DNA from: CAYLLN01 sp036496265
GTDB taxonomy: Bacteria > Planctomycetota > Planctomycetia > Pirellulales > Pirellulaceae
Length of the DNA stretch: 64,000 nt
Assembly (NCBI GenBank): GCA_036496265.1
Contig: DASXLL010000162.1
Location: 6,971-70,970 of the forward strand
Direction: 5' to 3'
Shown here: positions 1 through 8,285 of the stretch, one piece after another
How the letters are laid out: every line of letters begins with the position of its first letter
How positions within the stretch are numbered: position 1 is the first letter of the stretch
Notes under the pieces: generated by a model
Told to the model about the DNA's origin: nothing
What the model saw: only the letters and a program-made list of their open reading frames with translations
Database searches by the model: none
Program-made: the position numbers and the translations under genes

Positions 1-2
1 TG

Positions 3-224
3 TTGGCGCTGGCCAGCCAGCAGCCGAAAATCTCGCGCGTGACGGTCCGCGTGAACGACGAAGTCGCAACGTACCTGAACAACAAGAAACGCCGCGAAAT
101 CATGCAACTTGAGGACGAGGCCCATATGCTCGTCCAAGTGTTGGGCAGCGAGTCGCACTTTCCGGAACACTTGGAAATCGAGTGCCGCGACGCGGAAGGG
201 CGGGAAATTACGCTGCCGAAGTAG
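3..224 (+). CDS. Ribonuclease E/G family protein, C-terminal fragment
   Basis: Only the last 73 residues lie in the window; the frame is open to the left edge, so the true start is outside. The fragment has the stretch VRVNDEVATYLNNKKRREI followed by a short beta-rich tail, which resembles the end of the RNase E/G catalytic region (compare the VPVxVATFLLNEKR stretch of RNase E). The family cleaves single-stranded RNA in mRNA decay and rRNA maturation. The call rests on this short piece alone, so another RNA-binding protein is possible. The next gene starts 19 bp after the stop. Confidence 0.6.
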   Translation: MALASQQPKISRVTVRVNDEVATYLNNKKRREIMQLEDEAHMLVQVLGSESHFPEHLEIECRDAEGREITLPK

Positions 225-243
225 CTATCGACGAGTTTCTGGC

Positions 244-690
244 ATGCCGATTCCCTCGCTCACGGCTGAAGGCTATCTGCCCGATGGCGTGCATGACTGC
301 ACCTTGAAGGAACTCGGCGAGCGATTTGGCGTTTTCCAACGAAGCGATGTTCGTTGCCGCCTCTTTCGACGGCTCGAAGCGTTTGTGCAGGACGCAGCAG
401 CAACTGGATTTCTCACCGCGATCATTGTGGATGGGAGCTTCGTAACCGGCACTGATGCTCCAAATGACATTGACTTAATCCTCGTTCTGAAAAGTGGGCA
501 CGATTTCACGGCCCCCACGCGCCCATTCGAGTACAATATATTGTCGAGACAACAAGTTCGCCGACTTTATCGATTGGACATGCTGGTTGGCGAGGAAGCC
601 AGCGCGGAACTTGAGCGGCAAATCCAATTCTTTGGTCAGGTTCGTGAACGCAATGACATCCGCAAGGGATTGTTGAGGGTACGCCTATGA
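244..690 (+). CDS. DUF6932-like nucleotidyltransferase-fold protein
   Basis: A 148-residue protein. It opens with an IPSLTAEGYLPDGVHDCTL-type N-terminus and has a polymerase-beta-type nucleotidyltransferase signature near residues 60-77: GSF followed by DAPNDIDLIL, which gives the GS...DxD spacing. This matches what I know as DUF6932. The ATG was chosen because it begins the conserved N-terminus; an upstream in-frame ATG would overlap the RNase gene. Its TGA overlaps the ATG of the next gene as ATGA, so the two are probably translationally coupled. Such pairs resemble toxin-antitoxin or nucleotidyltransferase/partner modules, but the substrate and role are not shown by the sequence. Confidence 0.75.
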   Translation: MPIPSLTAEGYLPDGVHDCTLKELGERFGVFQRSDVRCRLFRRLEAFVQDAAATGFLTAIIVDGSFVTGTDAPNDIDLILVLKSGHDFTAPTRPFEYNILSRQQVRRLYRLDMLVGEEASAELERQIQFFGQVRERNDIRKGLLRVRL

Positions 691-917
691 TTCAAACCGA
701 TGTTGGACTTCGTCAGACGATCGATGTTATCGCAAGCATGTATCTCGCCCTTGCCGAGCTTCATCAGCGCGTTGCTCCCCAGAATTTTAGGAATTATTTA
801 ATCATGGCTGAGGGGCCAGTTGAGGAGATCCGCCGCGCTCAGCGAGATGTCAACAATTATCTCGGCGTGGCCGACCAATTCGCCTCCCAGTCAGAAGTTG
901 ACCGCCAAGCTGGCTAA
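687..917 (+). CDS. Small helical partner of the DUF6932 protein
   Basis: A 76-residue, predicted mostly helical protein with no signal peptide or membrane segment. It starts inside the stop codon of the nucleotidyltransferase-like gene (ATGA overlap), which implies coupled synthesis and probably a complex. A conserved-looking core is LIMAEGPVEEIRRAQRDV. It lacks the Rx4-6H motif expected of HEPN RNases. I do not recognise a named family; a partner or neutralising subunit for the upstream protein is an inference from the gene arrangement only. Confidence 0.65.
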   Translation: MIQTDVGLRQTIDVIASMYLALAELHQRVAPQNFRNYLIMAEGPVEEIRRAQRDVNNYLGVADQFASQSEVDRQAG

Positions 918-1058
918 TAAACGTCGATTTTGATGATTGCGGTAAGCTCGTCAGGTGTTCCAGTGTCCAGCGCCAACTCGCCTCGGCGGACAAGTCCCCG
1001 TCCTCGACTTGCGGGCCGTCGCCACGCATCTATAATTCATTCGCGGATCTTGAATTTG

Positions 1059-1079
1059 CCGGGAGTTACAAGCTCCCGG
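1059..1079. repeat. Short hairpin repeat, CCGGGAG/CTCCCGG type
   Basis: A 7-bp stem with a 7-nt loop lies in the 215-bp gap before nuoI. A second copy of the same design lies at 4848-4869. No T-run follows, so it is more likely an interspersed palindrome than a terminator. Nothing else was recognised in this gap. Confidence 0.5.
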
Positions 1080-1132
1080 AGCACCGGGACCAGGTTTGGT
1101 CACGGCTAGTTGCGTTTGAAAGCTACGCCCCC

Positions 1133-1660
1133 ATGTGGAATTGGTTGCGAAATATCTGGCTGGCGGTTTATACGGTTGGCCAAGGCCTGTACGTTACTGC
1201 GCGGTACTGGTTTATCACCTATCGGCCGGATCGCGGGACATTTACTGAGCGGTTTGAGTATCCCGAGAAGCCGGTGCCGGTGGCGGCCCGTTACCGTGGC
1301 TTTCATCGGTATGATCTGACGACCTGCATCGCCTGCGACCAGTGTGCGAAGGCCTGCCCGGTCGATTGCATTTACATCGGCAAGGAGCGGGTTGAAAACG
1401 GCAAAGGTTTTAAGGTCACAGGGTTTACAATCGACTACAGCAAGTGCATGTTTTGTGCGCTGTGCGTCGAGCCGTGCCCGGTCGATTGCATTTTTATGGG
1501 TGCCACGCACGACCTGTCGTGCTATAGTCGCGACGGATGCATCGTCGATTTTTCCCGGCTGCCGGTGGAAATCGGCTGGGGCAAGACGACGTTGAATCCG
1601 ACGGCGGTCGCGGAGTCGAAACTCATTGCCGAGCCGGTGCACGGCGGGCCGAATCAGTAA
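1133..1660 (+). CDS. nuoI: NADH-quinone oxidoreductase subunit I (two 4Fe-4S ferredoxin)
   Basis: A 175-residue protein with two classic 4Fe-4S motifs: CIACDQCAKACPVDC (Cys 65, 68, 71, 75) and CMFCALCVEPCPVDC (Cys 105, 108, 111, 115). The N-terminal amphipathic segment, the spacing and the length fit NuoI of respiratory complex I, which passes electrons between clusters N6a and N6b in the peripheral arm next to the membrane. It stands alone: no other nuo gene is adjacent, although nuoB lies about 50 kb away beside the suf genes. A standalone ferredoxin is the alternative, but the N-terminal region argues for NuoI. Confidence 0.88.
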   Translation: MWNWLRNIWLAVYTVGQGLYVTARYWFITYRPDRGTFTERFEYPEKPVPVAARYRGFHRYDLTTCIACDQCAKACPVDCIYIGKERVENGKGFKVTGFTIDYSKCMFCALCVEPCPVDCIFMGATHDLSCYSRDGCIVDFSRLPVEIGWGKTTLNPTAVAESKLIAEPVHGGPNQ

Positions 1661-1780
1661 TGACGAAACGGTAATGCTAAAGACTCGACAATGGCGTACA
1701 AGTGAGTATTGTGACGGTAGTGAAACATTATTAGGTAAGTGGTGAGTTTGTGATTGGCTGATCGTACTGCCGAGGTTGTC

Positions 1781-2251
1781 ATGGGGTCGGACGAATACAA
1801 GCCGGAGCGGTTGTTCACGATCGACCAGGCCAATGCGACGCTGCCGCTGGTGCGGGCGATCACCGGCGACCTGGCCACGCTGGCGAAAGATGTCGTCGAG
1901 CGGCGACATCGGCTGGCGTTGCTCACCTCCGGCCGCGATCTCAAGCTGGGCGATCCGTACTCGGACGAATTGGCTCAGATGGAGACAGACCTGGAGCGGG
2001 ACGCGATTCGGCTGCAAGGCTATGTCGATGAGCTGCGCGAGTTGGGCGTTGAGCCGAAGGGCGCCGTCGAAGGTCTCGTCGATTTTCCGTGCCAGATGGA
2101 CGGCAAGCTCGTGCTTTTGTGTTGGAAGCTCGGCGAGCCGGAAGTTTTGTATTGGCACGATCTCGATTCGGGCTTTGGTGGCCGGCAGCCGTTGACCGCG
2201 GGTAGCGTCTCGGGCGGTTACGGTCACGACGACGAGTCGTATAACGATTAG
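1781..2251 (+). CDS. DUF2203 family protein
   Basis: A 156-residue soluble protein. The RLFTIDQANATLPLVRAI start, the central helical region and the C-terminal core DFPCQMDGKLVLLCWKLGE with WHDLDSGFGGRQPL fit DUF2203, a family of unknown biochemical role. I chose the ATG just before the conserved start; a TTG nine codons upstream is possible. It follows nuoI by about 120 bp of unremarkable sequence on the same strand. It ends in an acidic Asp/Asn/Tyr tail. Confidence 0.8.
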   Translation: MGSDEYKPERLFTIDQANATLPLVRAITGDLATLAKDVVERRHRLALLTSGRDLKLGDPYSDELAQMETDLERDAIRLQGYVDELRELGVEPKGAVEGLVDFPCQMDGKLVLLCWKLGEPEVLYWHDLDSGFGGRQPLTAGSVSGGYGHDDESYND

Positions 2252-2267
2252 TCGTGCGGCAGTTTGC

Positions 2268-2293
2268 GGAACGCTACAGAGGGTGTTCCCTAC
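2268..2293. repeat. REP-like palindrome at the 3' end of the mtdB-type gene
   Basis: On the minus strand it starts GTAGGGAACACC and ends GGTTCC-like, with stem GGAACGCT/GGTGTTCC. It belongs to a family with copies at 4903, 29509 and 48341. The TAG of its GTAG is the stop codon of the dehydrogenase gene on the minus strand. Confidence 0.7.
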
Positions 2294-3153
2294 AGCTCCT
2301 GGCCAATCTGAAAGACCTCTTCGGCGTCGAGCACGAGGTTGTTGGCGGTGAAGAGGCGCTCAATCGCCGCTCGGTGGATTTTCATCTTCGTTCCGCCGAC
2401 GCCAATGGCACCGTAGCAGATGACGCCGTCGCGCTCCTTCGCTTTGTCCATCGCTTCAATGCCGCCGATGCCGGCGGGAGGCACCGCGTTGAGGTCGATG
2501 GCGACCTTTAGCGACGTACGCTGTCGGCGAACCGCGACGGAGAGCAACTCAACGCCTGCGGCGCCGGCCGCAATGACGACTTGAGCGCCGTCGATCGTTC
2601 GGCTGATCTCGTCGGCGGACGTGCAGCGTTGCGGGGTCAATTGTGCGGCCGCAATGTGCTGTTTAATTCGCTCACAGGCCTCGGCAGCCCTTTCAACGGA
2701 TCGCGAGGCCACGCGTACGTTCGCTCCTTGACGAGCCAACAGCCGAGCGGCCCGCTCGCCGACGGGACCCGTGCCGCCGAGCACGACGGCTGTCGAGCCG
2801 CTAAGGCTGACGTGTTTGGCCGCCGCCAGGACGGCGGCGGCAGCGGTCGTGTTCGCGCCATTGGCGTCGAGCAACACGGAGACGCGCATGGGGCCGAAAA
2901 ATGCCTTCGTGGCGGCGGCGAGCAGTTCCTCGCCGATCGTAACGCTCGAGCCGCCGATAAAAATAGCCGTCTGCGACAAATCCTGCGGCGCGCGGGTGAA
3001 AATTGCGCCGTGAACGAGGCCCTGAACATCCGCCGGCTTCACGCCGCCATATTGCAAAAGCCGATCGACGCCCGCATCAGTGGCGACGACCGCGTCGAAG
3101 ACGCTGGCGTGCGGATCGGAGTCGAGCTGGATGAGGATTTTGGGTTTGGGCAT
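2290..3153 (-). CDS. mtdB: Methylene-tetrahydromethanopterin dehydrogenase (MtdA/MtdB type)
   Basis: A 287-residue protein. The N-terminal pattern ILIQLDSDPHASVFDAVVAT, the segment DANGANTTAAAAVLAAAKH and the Rossmann loop VVLGGTGPVG (about residues 123-132) followed by ASRS fit the NAD(P)-dependent methylene-H4MPT dehydrogenase family. The enzyme oxidises methylene- to methenyl-H4MPT in formaldehyde oxidation. The formaldehyde-activating enzyme gene lies 1.8 kb away on the same strand, which supports the pathway. Planctomycetes are known to carry this methylotrophy-like module. MtdA versus MtdB specificity cannot be settled by eye. The stop codon lies inside a REP palindrome. Confidence 0.85.
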   Translation of the reverse strand: MPKPKILIQLDSDPHASVFDAVVATDAGVDRLLQYGGVKPADVQGLVHGAIFTRAPQDLSQTAIFIGGSSVTIGEELLAAATKAFFGPMRVSVLLDANGANTTAAAAVLAAAKHVSLSGSTAVVLGGTGPVGERAARLLARQGANVRVASRSVERAAEACERIKQHIAAAQLTPQRCTSADEISRTIDGAQVVIAAGAAGVELLSVAVRRQRTSLKVAIDLNAVPPAGIGGIEAMDKAKERDGVICYGAIGVGGTKMKIHRAAIERLFTANNLVLDAEEVFQIGQEL

Positions 3154-3268
3154 GGTCGAGTGCGGAGCGCGGAGTGCGAAATGCGGAATAGGGCACGGAG
3201 ACTCAACGCATTTGACGCGTATAAGCCAGCCGGATCAACGGCGGTGCTGCAGAAAGCTGCGCCGGCAA

Positions 3269-3637
3269 TTAGGACTTTTTTTCAGGCAATTTTCGCGCGA
3301 GACTGGTGAGCTGGTCGAGCTCTTTGCGGATGTCGGGCCTGCCGCCGGGTTGGCAGCGGTCGAGGATCGTCTTCGATGTGGTCAGCAGATCGGAATAGAC
3401 GTCTTTGTAAGGCCCAAACGGCCGGTCATCGTGGCTGAGTTCGGTGACAATTAGCCTGATTTGCGTTTGCGGCTCGCTGGAGCCGCGGGCCGTGTCGGTC
3501 AGACCGAGAATCAGCGTGCGCACGTTCTGGGCGTAGAGGTCCGCGTCCTTGGAATTGTCGGTATAGGGCAGTTCGTGGCGGCAGCCGAGCGCGATTAGCA
3601 GCACCAGCACCAAGCGCGCGAAGGTAATGAATTTCAT
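3269..3637 (-). CDS. Small lipoprotein of unknown function
   Basis: A 122-residue exported protein. The N-terminus is a lipoprotein signal with a lipobox ending LIALGC at about residue 19, followed by a charged, mostly helical domain. It lies 27 bp downstream of a DUF1559 pseudopilin gene on the same strand, so the two are probably co-transcribed. Planctomycete pseudopilin genes often have a short lipoprotein downstream, but the role is unknown. No enzymatic motif was seen. Confidence 0.7.
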   Translation of the reverse strand: MKFITFARLVLVLLIALGCRHELPYTDNSKDADLYAQNVRTLILGLTDTARGSSEPQTQIRLIVTELSHDDRPFGPYKDVYSDLLTTSKTILDRCQPGGRPDIRKELDQLTSLARKLPEKKS

Positions 3638-3664
3638 GAGAAAACAAAATGGCGTGCGAGTGTC

Positions 3665-4642
3665 TTAGTTGTCCACACTGGCCAGACTGCCATCGGCCTG
3701 ACTCAGCAAGTTGATCCAGTTGGTAACGTTGACGTTGTCGTTGATGAAGACGACGGCGCCATCCGTCATGCAAACTTGAACGCCGCCGGGATGATGGCTG
3801 CGGGCCGTTTGAAAGGCATGGTTGCCGCCGCTGATACAGCGGAGATCGCGGTCGTTATTGGGCGCATCGCACTGACAGGGATTGTCCCAGCGGGTGTTGT
3901 CGAGGGCGTTGCCGTTGGGCACCCGCGGAATGCGCGTGGGAGAAGTAAAGTCCTGTCCGCAGATATACGAGCCGACTGCATCGGCCCAGGCGCCGCGCTG
4001 ATCGCCTGCACGCTTGCCGGCGATGATCTCGGCGACGGCCACCGTATTGGAAAGGCCGTCGGTGATTTCCGGGAAGCGAGCGCCATAAAATCCCATCGCA
4101 TTGAACGGCCCGACCAGGCCCGGATTTTTGAGATCGGTGCCCGACCAGGCATTGCCGGCGCCGTAGTTGGCCCCGTAATTGCCGCGCGCAAAGATGGCGG
4201 GCGCTGGAACCGTGTACTTGACGCCGGGCGGATCGCTGGGGCATTTGAGCAGCGGCAAATCGACACTGACGACGTTCTTGTTCGCGCCGTCCATCGCCCG
4301 CAGCTCCCTGAAGTCGTAAATGGCAAATAAGTTTTGCTGCTCAACAAACGGCAGCAGCAGAATCAGCCAGTTTTGTCCCCAACTGTTGCTCGATGATCCG
4401 GTGATGTACGAGTCCTTGTAAGTGAAAATCGCACCCGGCGGCAGGCGATTGAACGTGTCGTGGTAGTTGTGCAGAGCCAGGCCGAGATTTTTGAGATTGC
4501 TCTTACAGCGGATGCGGCGGGCTGCCTCGCGGGCTTGTTGGACGGCCGGTAGCAGCAGCGCGACCAGCACACCGATGATGGCGATGACGACGAGCAGTTC
4601 GACGAGCGTGAATGCAGCTAACTGGCGACGGTTAACTCGCAT
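3665..4642 (-). CDS. DUF1559 protein with type IV pilin-like N-terminus
   Basis: A 325-residue protein starting MRVNRRQLAAFTLVELLVVI, a prepilin leader with cleavage before F and a methylatable N-terminus, then a hydrophobic helix and LLPAVQQAREAARR. The DUF1559 domain follows (NLGLALHNYHDTFNRLPPGA) and ends with the H-x9-DG signature (HPGGVQVCMTDG). These proteins are probably assembled by a type II secretion/pilin-like machine and are strongly expanded in Planctomycetes. The chosen ATG sits directly before the leader; longer starts upstream add non-conserved sequence. Confidence 0.93.
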   Translation of the reverse strand: MRVNRRQLAAFTLVELLVVIAIIGVLVALLLPAVQQAREAARRIRCKSNLKNLGLALHNYHDTFNRLPPGAIFTYKDSYITGSSSNSWGQNWLILLLPFVEQQNLFAIYDFRELRAMDGANKNVVSVDLPLLKCPSDPPGVKYTVPAPAIFARGNYGANYGAGNAWSGTDLKNPGLVGPFNAMGFYGARFPEITDGLSNTVAVAEIIAGKRAGDQRGAWADAVGSYICGQDFTSPTRIPRVPNGNALDNTRWDNPCQCDAPNNDRDLRCISGGNHAFQTARSHHPGGVQVCMTDGAVVFINDNVNVTNWINLLSQADGSLASVDN

Positions 4643-4847
4643 GGCAGAACTCTCTGAATGACAGAAGGTCAGGTGGGCCGCGCTAGACGGGGCTGAGAGA
4701 GGCTTATGAAGCGGCGCGAAGTCTATCAACTCCTAATGAAGATTTGAGGAAGTTGTGCCCATCATGGTGCGCGATAATTTGGCCCGGTGCAAGCTGAGAA
4801 ATCGTGCGGTGGAAGCAGTTTGCGATCTGCGCAGGGGCGCAAGAAAA

Positions 4848-4869
4848 CCGGGAGCAGGTTTGCTCCCGG
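4848..4869. repeat. Hairpin repeat CCGGGAGC/GCTCCCGG
   Basis: An 8-bp perfect stem around a 6-nt loop, in the gap between the pseudopilin gene and fae. It is a second copy of the design at 1059-1079. A T-rich tail is absent, so a terminator role is not supported. Confidence 0.5.
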
Positions 4870-4902
4870 CTGATCAATTTCGCATACCGAACACGGCTGG
4901 TC

Positions 4903-4928
4903 GGAATGCCACAGAGGGCATTCCCGAC
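4903..4928. repeat. REP-like palindrome, GGAATGCC/GGCATTCC
   Basis: Same family as the copies at 2268, 29509 and 48341. Here both arms differ by a compensatory change (T and A in place of C and G), so the hairpin is kept. It lies 25 bp beyond the fae stop codon. Confidence 0.65.
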
Positions 4929-4953
4929 AGATTGGACACCGCGACGGAAGACC

Positions 4954-5451
4954 TTAGAACCCGCGGAAGGGATGGACGGCTTTTTCCTTGCCGGCGATCA
5001 TTTCGTCGGCGGTGGGCTTGCCCTGCATCGCGCTGGAAATGGCCAGCTTGGTGGCTTCGTAGTTGTATTGATAAATCTTCTTGTCGTCCTGGGCTTCCCA
5101 GTGGATGAAGACGCCGCAAACGATGACGAGATCTTCGGCCTTGTTCTTCGGAATTACGCCGGCTTCGACTTGATCGGCGACGGCTTTGGCGACCGCAGCC
5201 TGAGCGGGACCGAACATCTGCACGGCTTGCTTCGCGCCTTGGATCGAGACTTTCGTGATCAACACCGTCGCTGGTTTCACGGCCAAATTCGGTGCGAGAA
5301 CGGCGAGCAGGTTCGAGTGGCCTTTGCTCTGACGGGCCAAGGCGTTCGCAAAAGCATGACCGACGGGGCCGTCTTTGTCGCCGATGAGCAGATCGATGTG
5401 AGCGATTTCATTGCCTTCGCCGACGAGAGCTTCGCCGATGTACATGGACAT
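4954..5451 (-). CDS. fae: Formaldehyde-activating enzyme
   Basis: A 165-residue protein with nearly the whole Fae signature: GEALVGEGNEIAHIDLLIGD, NLLAVLAPNLAVKPATVLIT, AVQMFGPAQAAVAKAVAD and CGVFIHWEAQD. Fae condenses formaldehyde with tetrahydromethanopterin to methylene-H4MPT in the cytoplasm, the substrate of the dehydrogenase encoded 1.8 kb downstream. The start chosen is the ATG nine nucleotides after a GGAG; a second ATG two codons later is equally possible. The DUF1559 and lipoprotein genes between fae and mtdB are not obviously related to C1 chemistry. Confidence 0.95.
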   Translation of the reverse strand: MSMYIGEALVGEGNEIAHIDLLIGDKDGPVGHAFANALARQSKGHSNLLAVLAPNLAVKPATVLITKVSIQGAKQAVQMFGPAQAAVAKAVADQVEAGVIPKNKAEDLVIVCGVFIHWEAQDDKKIYQYNYEATKLAISSAMQGKPTADEMIAGKEKAVHPFRGF

Positions 5452-5697
5452 GGATTGTGTCTCCAAACGAGTGTTTTGCCGAAGTTATGCGTGTCCAGCA
5501 AGGTATCAAACGGCTGTGCGATTGCAACCACCCGCGCGGCCGCGGCCGGGCCACAATTGAGGCGCCGAATTTGCCGCCAGCTTGTTTGGCCCCCGCCGCA
5601 CTGCGATACTGCTCCGCGGCTCTCTTTTCCAAAACCGCGGCGGCTGATAACGGCCAGTCCGCAAGTTTTTCTGCCATTCATTTCCGCAGGTGTCGGC

Positions 5698-8124
5698 ATG
5701 TCAGCGCTTGCTCTTATTGCGCCGCTTGGCGTCCTTCTGATCTCGTTCCTTGGTTTGCCGGTAGCCACGCCCCCGGCCAAGGAAGAGCCGCTAATGGCCC
5801 GCGTCGCGCCGGCGGATTGCGTGGCCTACGCCTCGTGGGCCGCGCGGGCCGAGCCGAGCGCTCGCAGCAACAATCAAACGGAGCAGCTTCTGGCCGAGCC
5901 GGAAGTGCAGACTTTCGCCGCCAACTTGCAACAGAACATTCTCGGCGCGGCGATCGCTGCCGCGAAGGCGAACGGAGCGCCGGCCGAGCAAACGGAAAAA
6001 GTCGCCGCGGCGATCGATCTGTTCGTGCGGACGGTGTTCACGCGGTCCGGGGCGGTGTTTATTACGCGACTCGAACCGAATAACAACGGCGTCGATGTCC
6101 AGGCGGGCGTGCTCATCAACGGCGGCGACAGCGCGGCGCAGCTCGAGCAATCGCTGACCGACTTGATCGTGCTCGGCGGCGTGCAAGTCAGCCAGGAAAC
6201 GCATATCGGCTACCGCTTTCGCAAAATTTCGCTGCCAGCCGATGAGCCGCTCGACATCGTGTGGGCCGCCGTCAACGGCAATCTGATGGTCGGCGTTGGT
6301 CCGCGGGCGATCGAGGACATGAACGCCCGCATCCAAACGGGCAAAGAGCCGGCGTGGCTGACACAAGTCAAGGCGAATTTGCCAATCGAGCGGCGATCGA
6401 CGATCTCCTACGTCAACCTCAAACGGTTGATGCAGAATTTTCTGCCGCTGGGCGGGGCGGACGCGGAGAAAGTTGTTGCGGTGCTCGGCCTGAAGCAACT
6501 GACTTCGTTTCAATCGACCTCGGGACTCGACCAGGTTGGCATGAGCAGCCGCTCCCTGCTGGCTTGGGATGGTCAGCCGCAGGGAATGTTCGCGCTGTTT
6601 GATGACAAAGGCATTTCGGCCGGCGATTTGAGCCATATTCCGGCTGATTGCTTAACGGCGGTCGCGCTGTCGTTCGACTTGCGAAAAATATTCGACTTTA
6701 CGCTCGCGGCCATGAAGCAAATTGAGCCCGAGGCCGAAGAACAGGCGCGACAGTCAATCGCCATGGCTCAAAACATGCTCGGCATCGACATCGCCGAGAG
6801 TTTGAGCGCGCTGGGGACGCACTGGTCGCTGCACGTGCCGACGACTGACGGCGGCGGAATGGCGACCGCGCTGGTTGTCGAAGTCCGCGATCAAAACAAG
6901 CTGCTCAATCTTGAAAAGACGCTATTGTCGCGATTCACGACGACGACCGGCGAAATTCAAGGCATCGGCCGTGTAACCAAGACGCCGTTCGGCCGCTATT
7001 CGATCACAAGCCTGACGATGCAGACACCGCTGCCGTTCGTTCCGTGCTGGTGCATTGCGGCCGACAAGCTTGTCGTGGGAATCAGCCCCCAGGCAATCAA
7101 GTCGGTGCTGTCGCGACAGCCGGGGGACAAAAGTTTGGTGGAGCTGCCGGAAGTCGCGTCGCGGCTGTCGGCCAATAACGGCACAGGTGGGCCGCTATCC
7201 TTGTCCTTTTACGACACGCCCAAAGCGTTCGCGGGGATGTATGGTCAGTTGCAGATATTCCTGCCGATGATCAACGGGATGGCGCAACAAAACAACGTGC
7301 CGTTCAATCTGGATCTCGCAGCGCTGCCGGCGCAGCGGACAATCGCCCGCCATTTGCGGCCGAGCGTCACGTCGGTCCGCCGCAGCGCCCGGGGCCTGGA
7401 GTTCGAGTCGCAGCAGACATTTCCGGGAATGAGTGTTAGCCCGGCAGTGACCGGTGTGATGGTGGCGCTGCTGCTGCCGGCTGTGCAAGCGGCCCGCGAG
7501 GCAGCCCGGCGGATGCAAAGCGCCAACAACATCAAGCAGCAGCTACTCGCTCTTCACAACTATCACGACACGTTCGGCACGCTTCCGCCGGCTTACACGA
7601 CGAGCGCGGACGGCAAACCGCTCCTTTCATGGCGCGTCGCGATTCTGCCGTTTATTGAACAGCAGGGATTATTCAATCAGTTTCGTCAGGATGAGCCGTG
7701 GGACAGCGAGCACAACAAACAGCTCATCGCCAAAATGCCGACGGCGTTTCGTTCACCCAACAGCAACGCGAAACCTGGCATGACGAATTACCTCGCGGTC
7801 GGCGGCCCGCATGGCTCGCTTTCGAAGCCCCCCGAGCCAGGCAGCAAGACGGGGCGGCGGTTCGCGGATTTCATCGACGGCTTAGCAAACACGATTGCCA
7901 TCGTGGAAGCGACGGACGCTTTAGCGGTTGAGTGGACGAAGCCAATGGAATGGATTCCCGATGAAAAGGAGCCAATGAAAGGCGTGCTAGGCATGCGACC
8001 CGGTGGCTTCCTGGCCGGACTTGTCGATGGGCACGTTGAATTTATCTCCAAGGCGATCGAGCCCGAAATGCTGCGGCGGGCATTCAGTCGTGACGATCGG
8101 CTGCCAATTACATGGCCTGAGTAG
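5698..8124 (+). CDS. Exported fusion: DUF3352-like N-terminal region plus DUF1559 domain
   Basis: An 808-residue protein. The N-terminus MSALALIAPLGVLLISFLGL is a signal or anchor. Residues of about 30-570 form a large DUF3352-like exported region with several VVEV/WSLHV beta repeats. A hydrophobic segment (TGVMVALLLPAVQAAREAA) then leads into a DUF1559 region (LLALHNYHDTFGTLPPAY) that ends GGFLAGLVDGHVEF. It therefore looks like a pseudopilin-type body placed inside a larger exported protein, without the usual leader peptide. The frame is open far upstream, opposite fae, but that extension has no family resemblance, so I start at the ATG preceding the signal sequence. Confidence 0.8.
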   Translation: MSALALIAPLGVLLISFLGLPVATPPAKEEPLMARVAPADCVAYASWAARAEPSARSNNQTEQLLAEPEVQTFAANLQQNILGAAIAAAKANGAPAEQTEKVAAAIDLFVRTVFTRSGAVFITRLEPNNNGVDVQAGVLINGGDSAAQLEQSLTDLIVLGGVQVSQETHIGYRFRKISLPADEPLDIVWAAVNGNLMVGVGPRAIEDMNARIQTGKEPAWLTQVKANLPIERRSTISYVNLKRLMQNFLPLGGADAEKVVAVLGLKQLTSFQSTSGLDQVGMSSRSLLAWDGQPQGMFALFDDKGISAGDLSHIPADCLTAVALSFDLRKIFDFTLAAMKQIEPEAEEQARQSIAMAQNMLGIDIAESLSALGTHWSLHVPTTDGGGMATALVVEVRDQNKLLNLEKTLLSRFTTTTGEIQGIGRVTKTPFGRYSITSLTMQTPLPFVPCWCIAADKLVVGISPQAIKSVLSRQPGDKSLVELPEVASRLSANNGTGGPLSLSFYDTPKAFAGMYGQLQIFLPMINGMAQQNNVPFNLDLAALPAQRTIARHLRPSVTSVRRSARGLEFESQQTFPGMSVSPAVTGVMVALLLPAVQAAREAARRMQSANNIKQQLLALHNYHDTFGTLPPAYTTSADGKPLLSWRVAILPFIEQQGLFNQFRQDEPWDSEHNKQLIAKMPTAFRSPNSNAKPGMTNYLAVGGPHGSLSKPPEPGSKTGRRFADFIDGLANTIAIVEATDALAVEWTKPMEWIPDEKEPMKGVLGMRPGGFLAGLVDGHVEFISKAIEPEMLRRAFSRDDRLPITWPE

Positions 8125-8154
8125 CCGCGAAATAAGTGACGGGAGATCGGCAAA

Positions 8155-8280
8155 GCACGAAGCACGAAGCTCGAAACAAGCACGAAGGATACAAAACTCA
8201 AATTCCCAAACCTGAAAAATGCTTGGAATTTCGTGCTTGGAATTTGTTTCGTGCTTCGGATTTCGGATTTTGAGTTTCTG
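8155..8280. repeat. AT-rich repeat block with imperfect inverted halves
   Basis: The sequence alternates phrases such as AAGCACGAAGCACGAAG, TTCGTGCTTGGAATTT and TTCGTGCTTCGGATTT. The left part (CACGAAGCACGAA) is the inverse of the right part, so the block can fold on itself. It lies between the convergent DUF1559-fusion and transglutaminase genes. Similar blocks recur near 38.6, 40.7, 55.7 and 58.3 kb. Confidence 0.6.
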
Positions 8281-8285
8281 TCGGA

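Noticed and set aside
1106..2227. 373-codon minus-strand frame opposite nuoI and DUF2203
   Set aside because: Both plus-strand genes are clear; the shadow is basic and motif-free.
4804..5697. Long open frame preceding the DUF1559 fusion gene, giving an N-terminus nearly 300 residues longer
   Set aside because: It runs antisense to fae, a strongly conserved gene, and shows no family pattern; the signal-like MSALALIAPLG is a better start.
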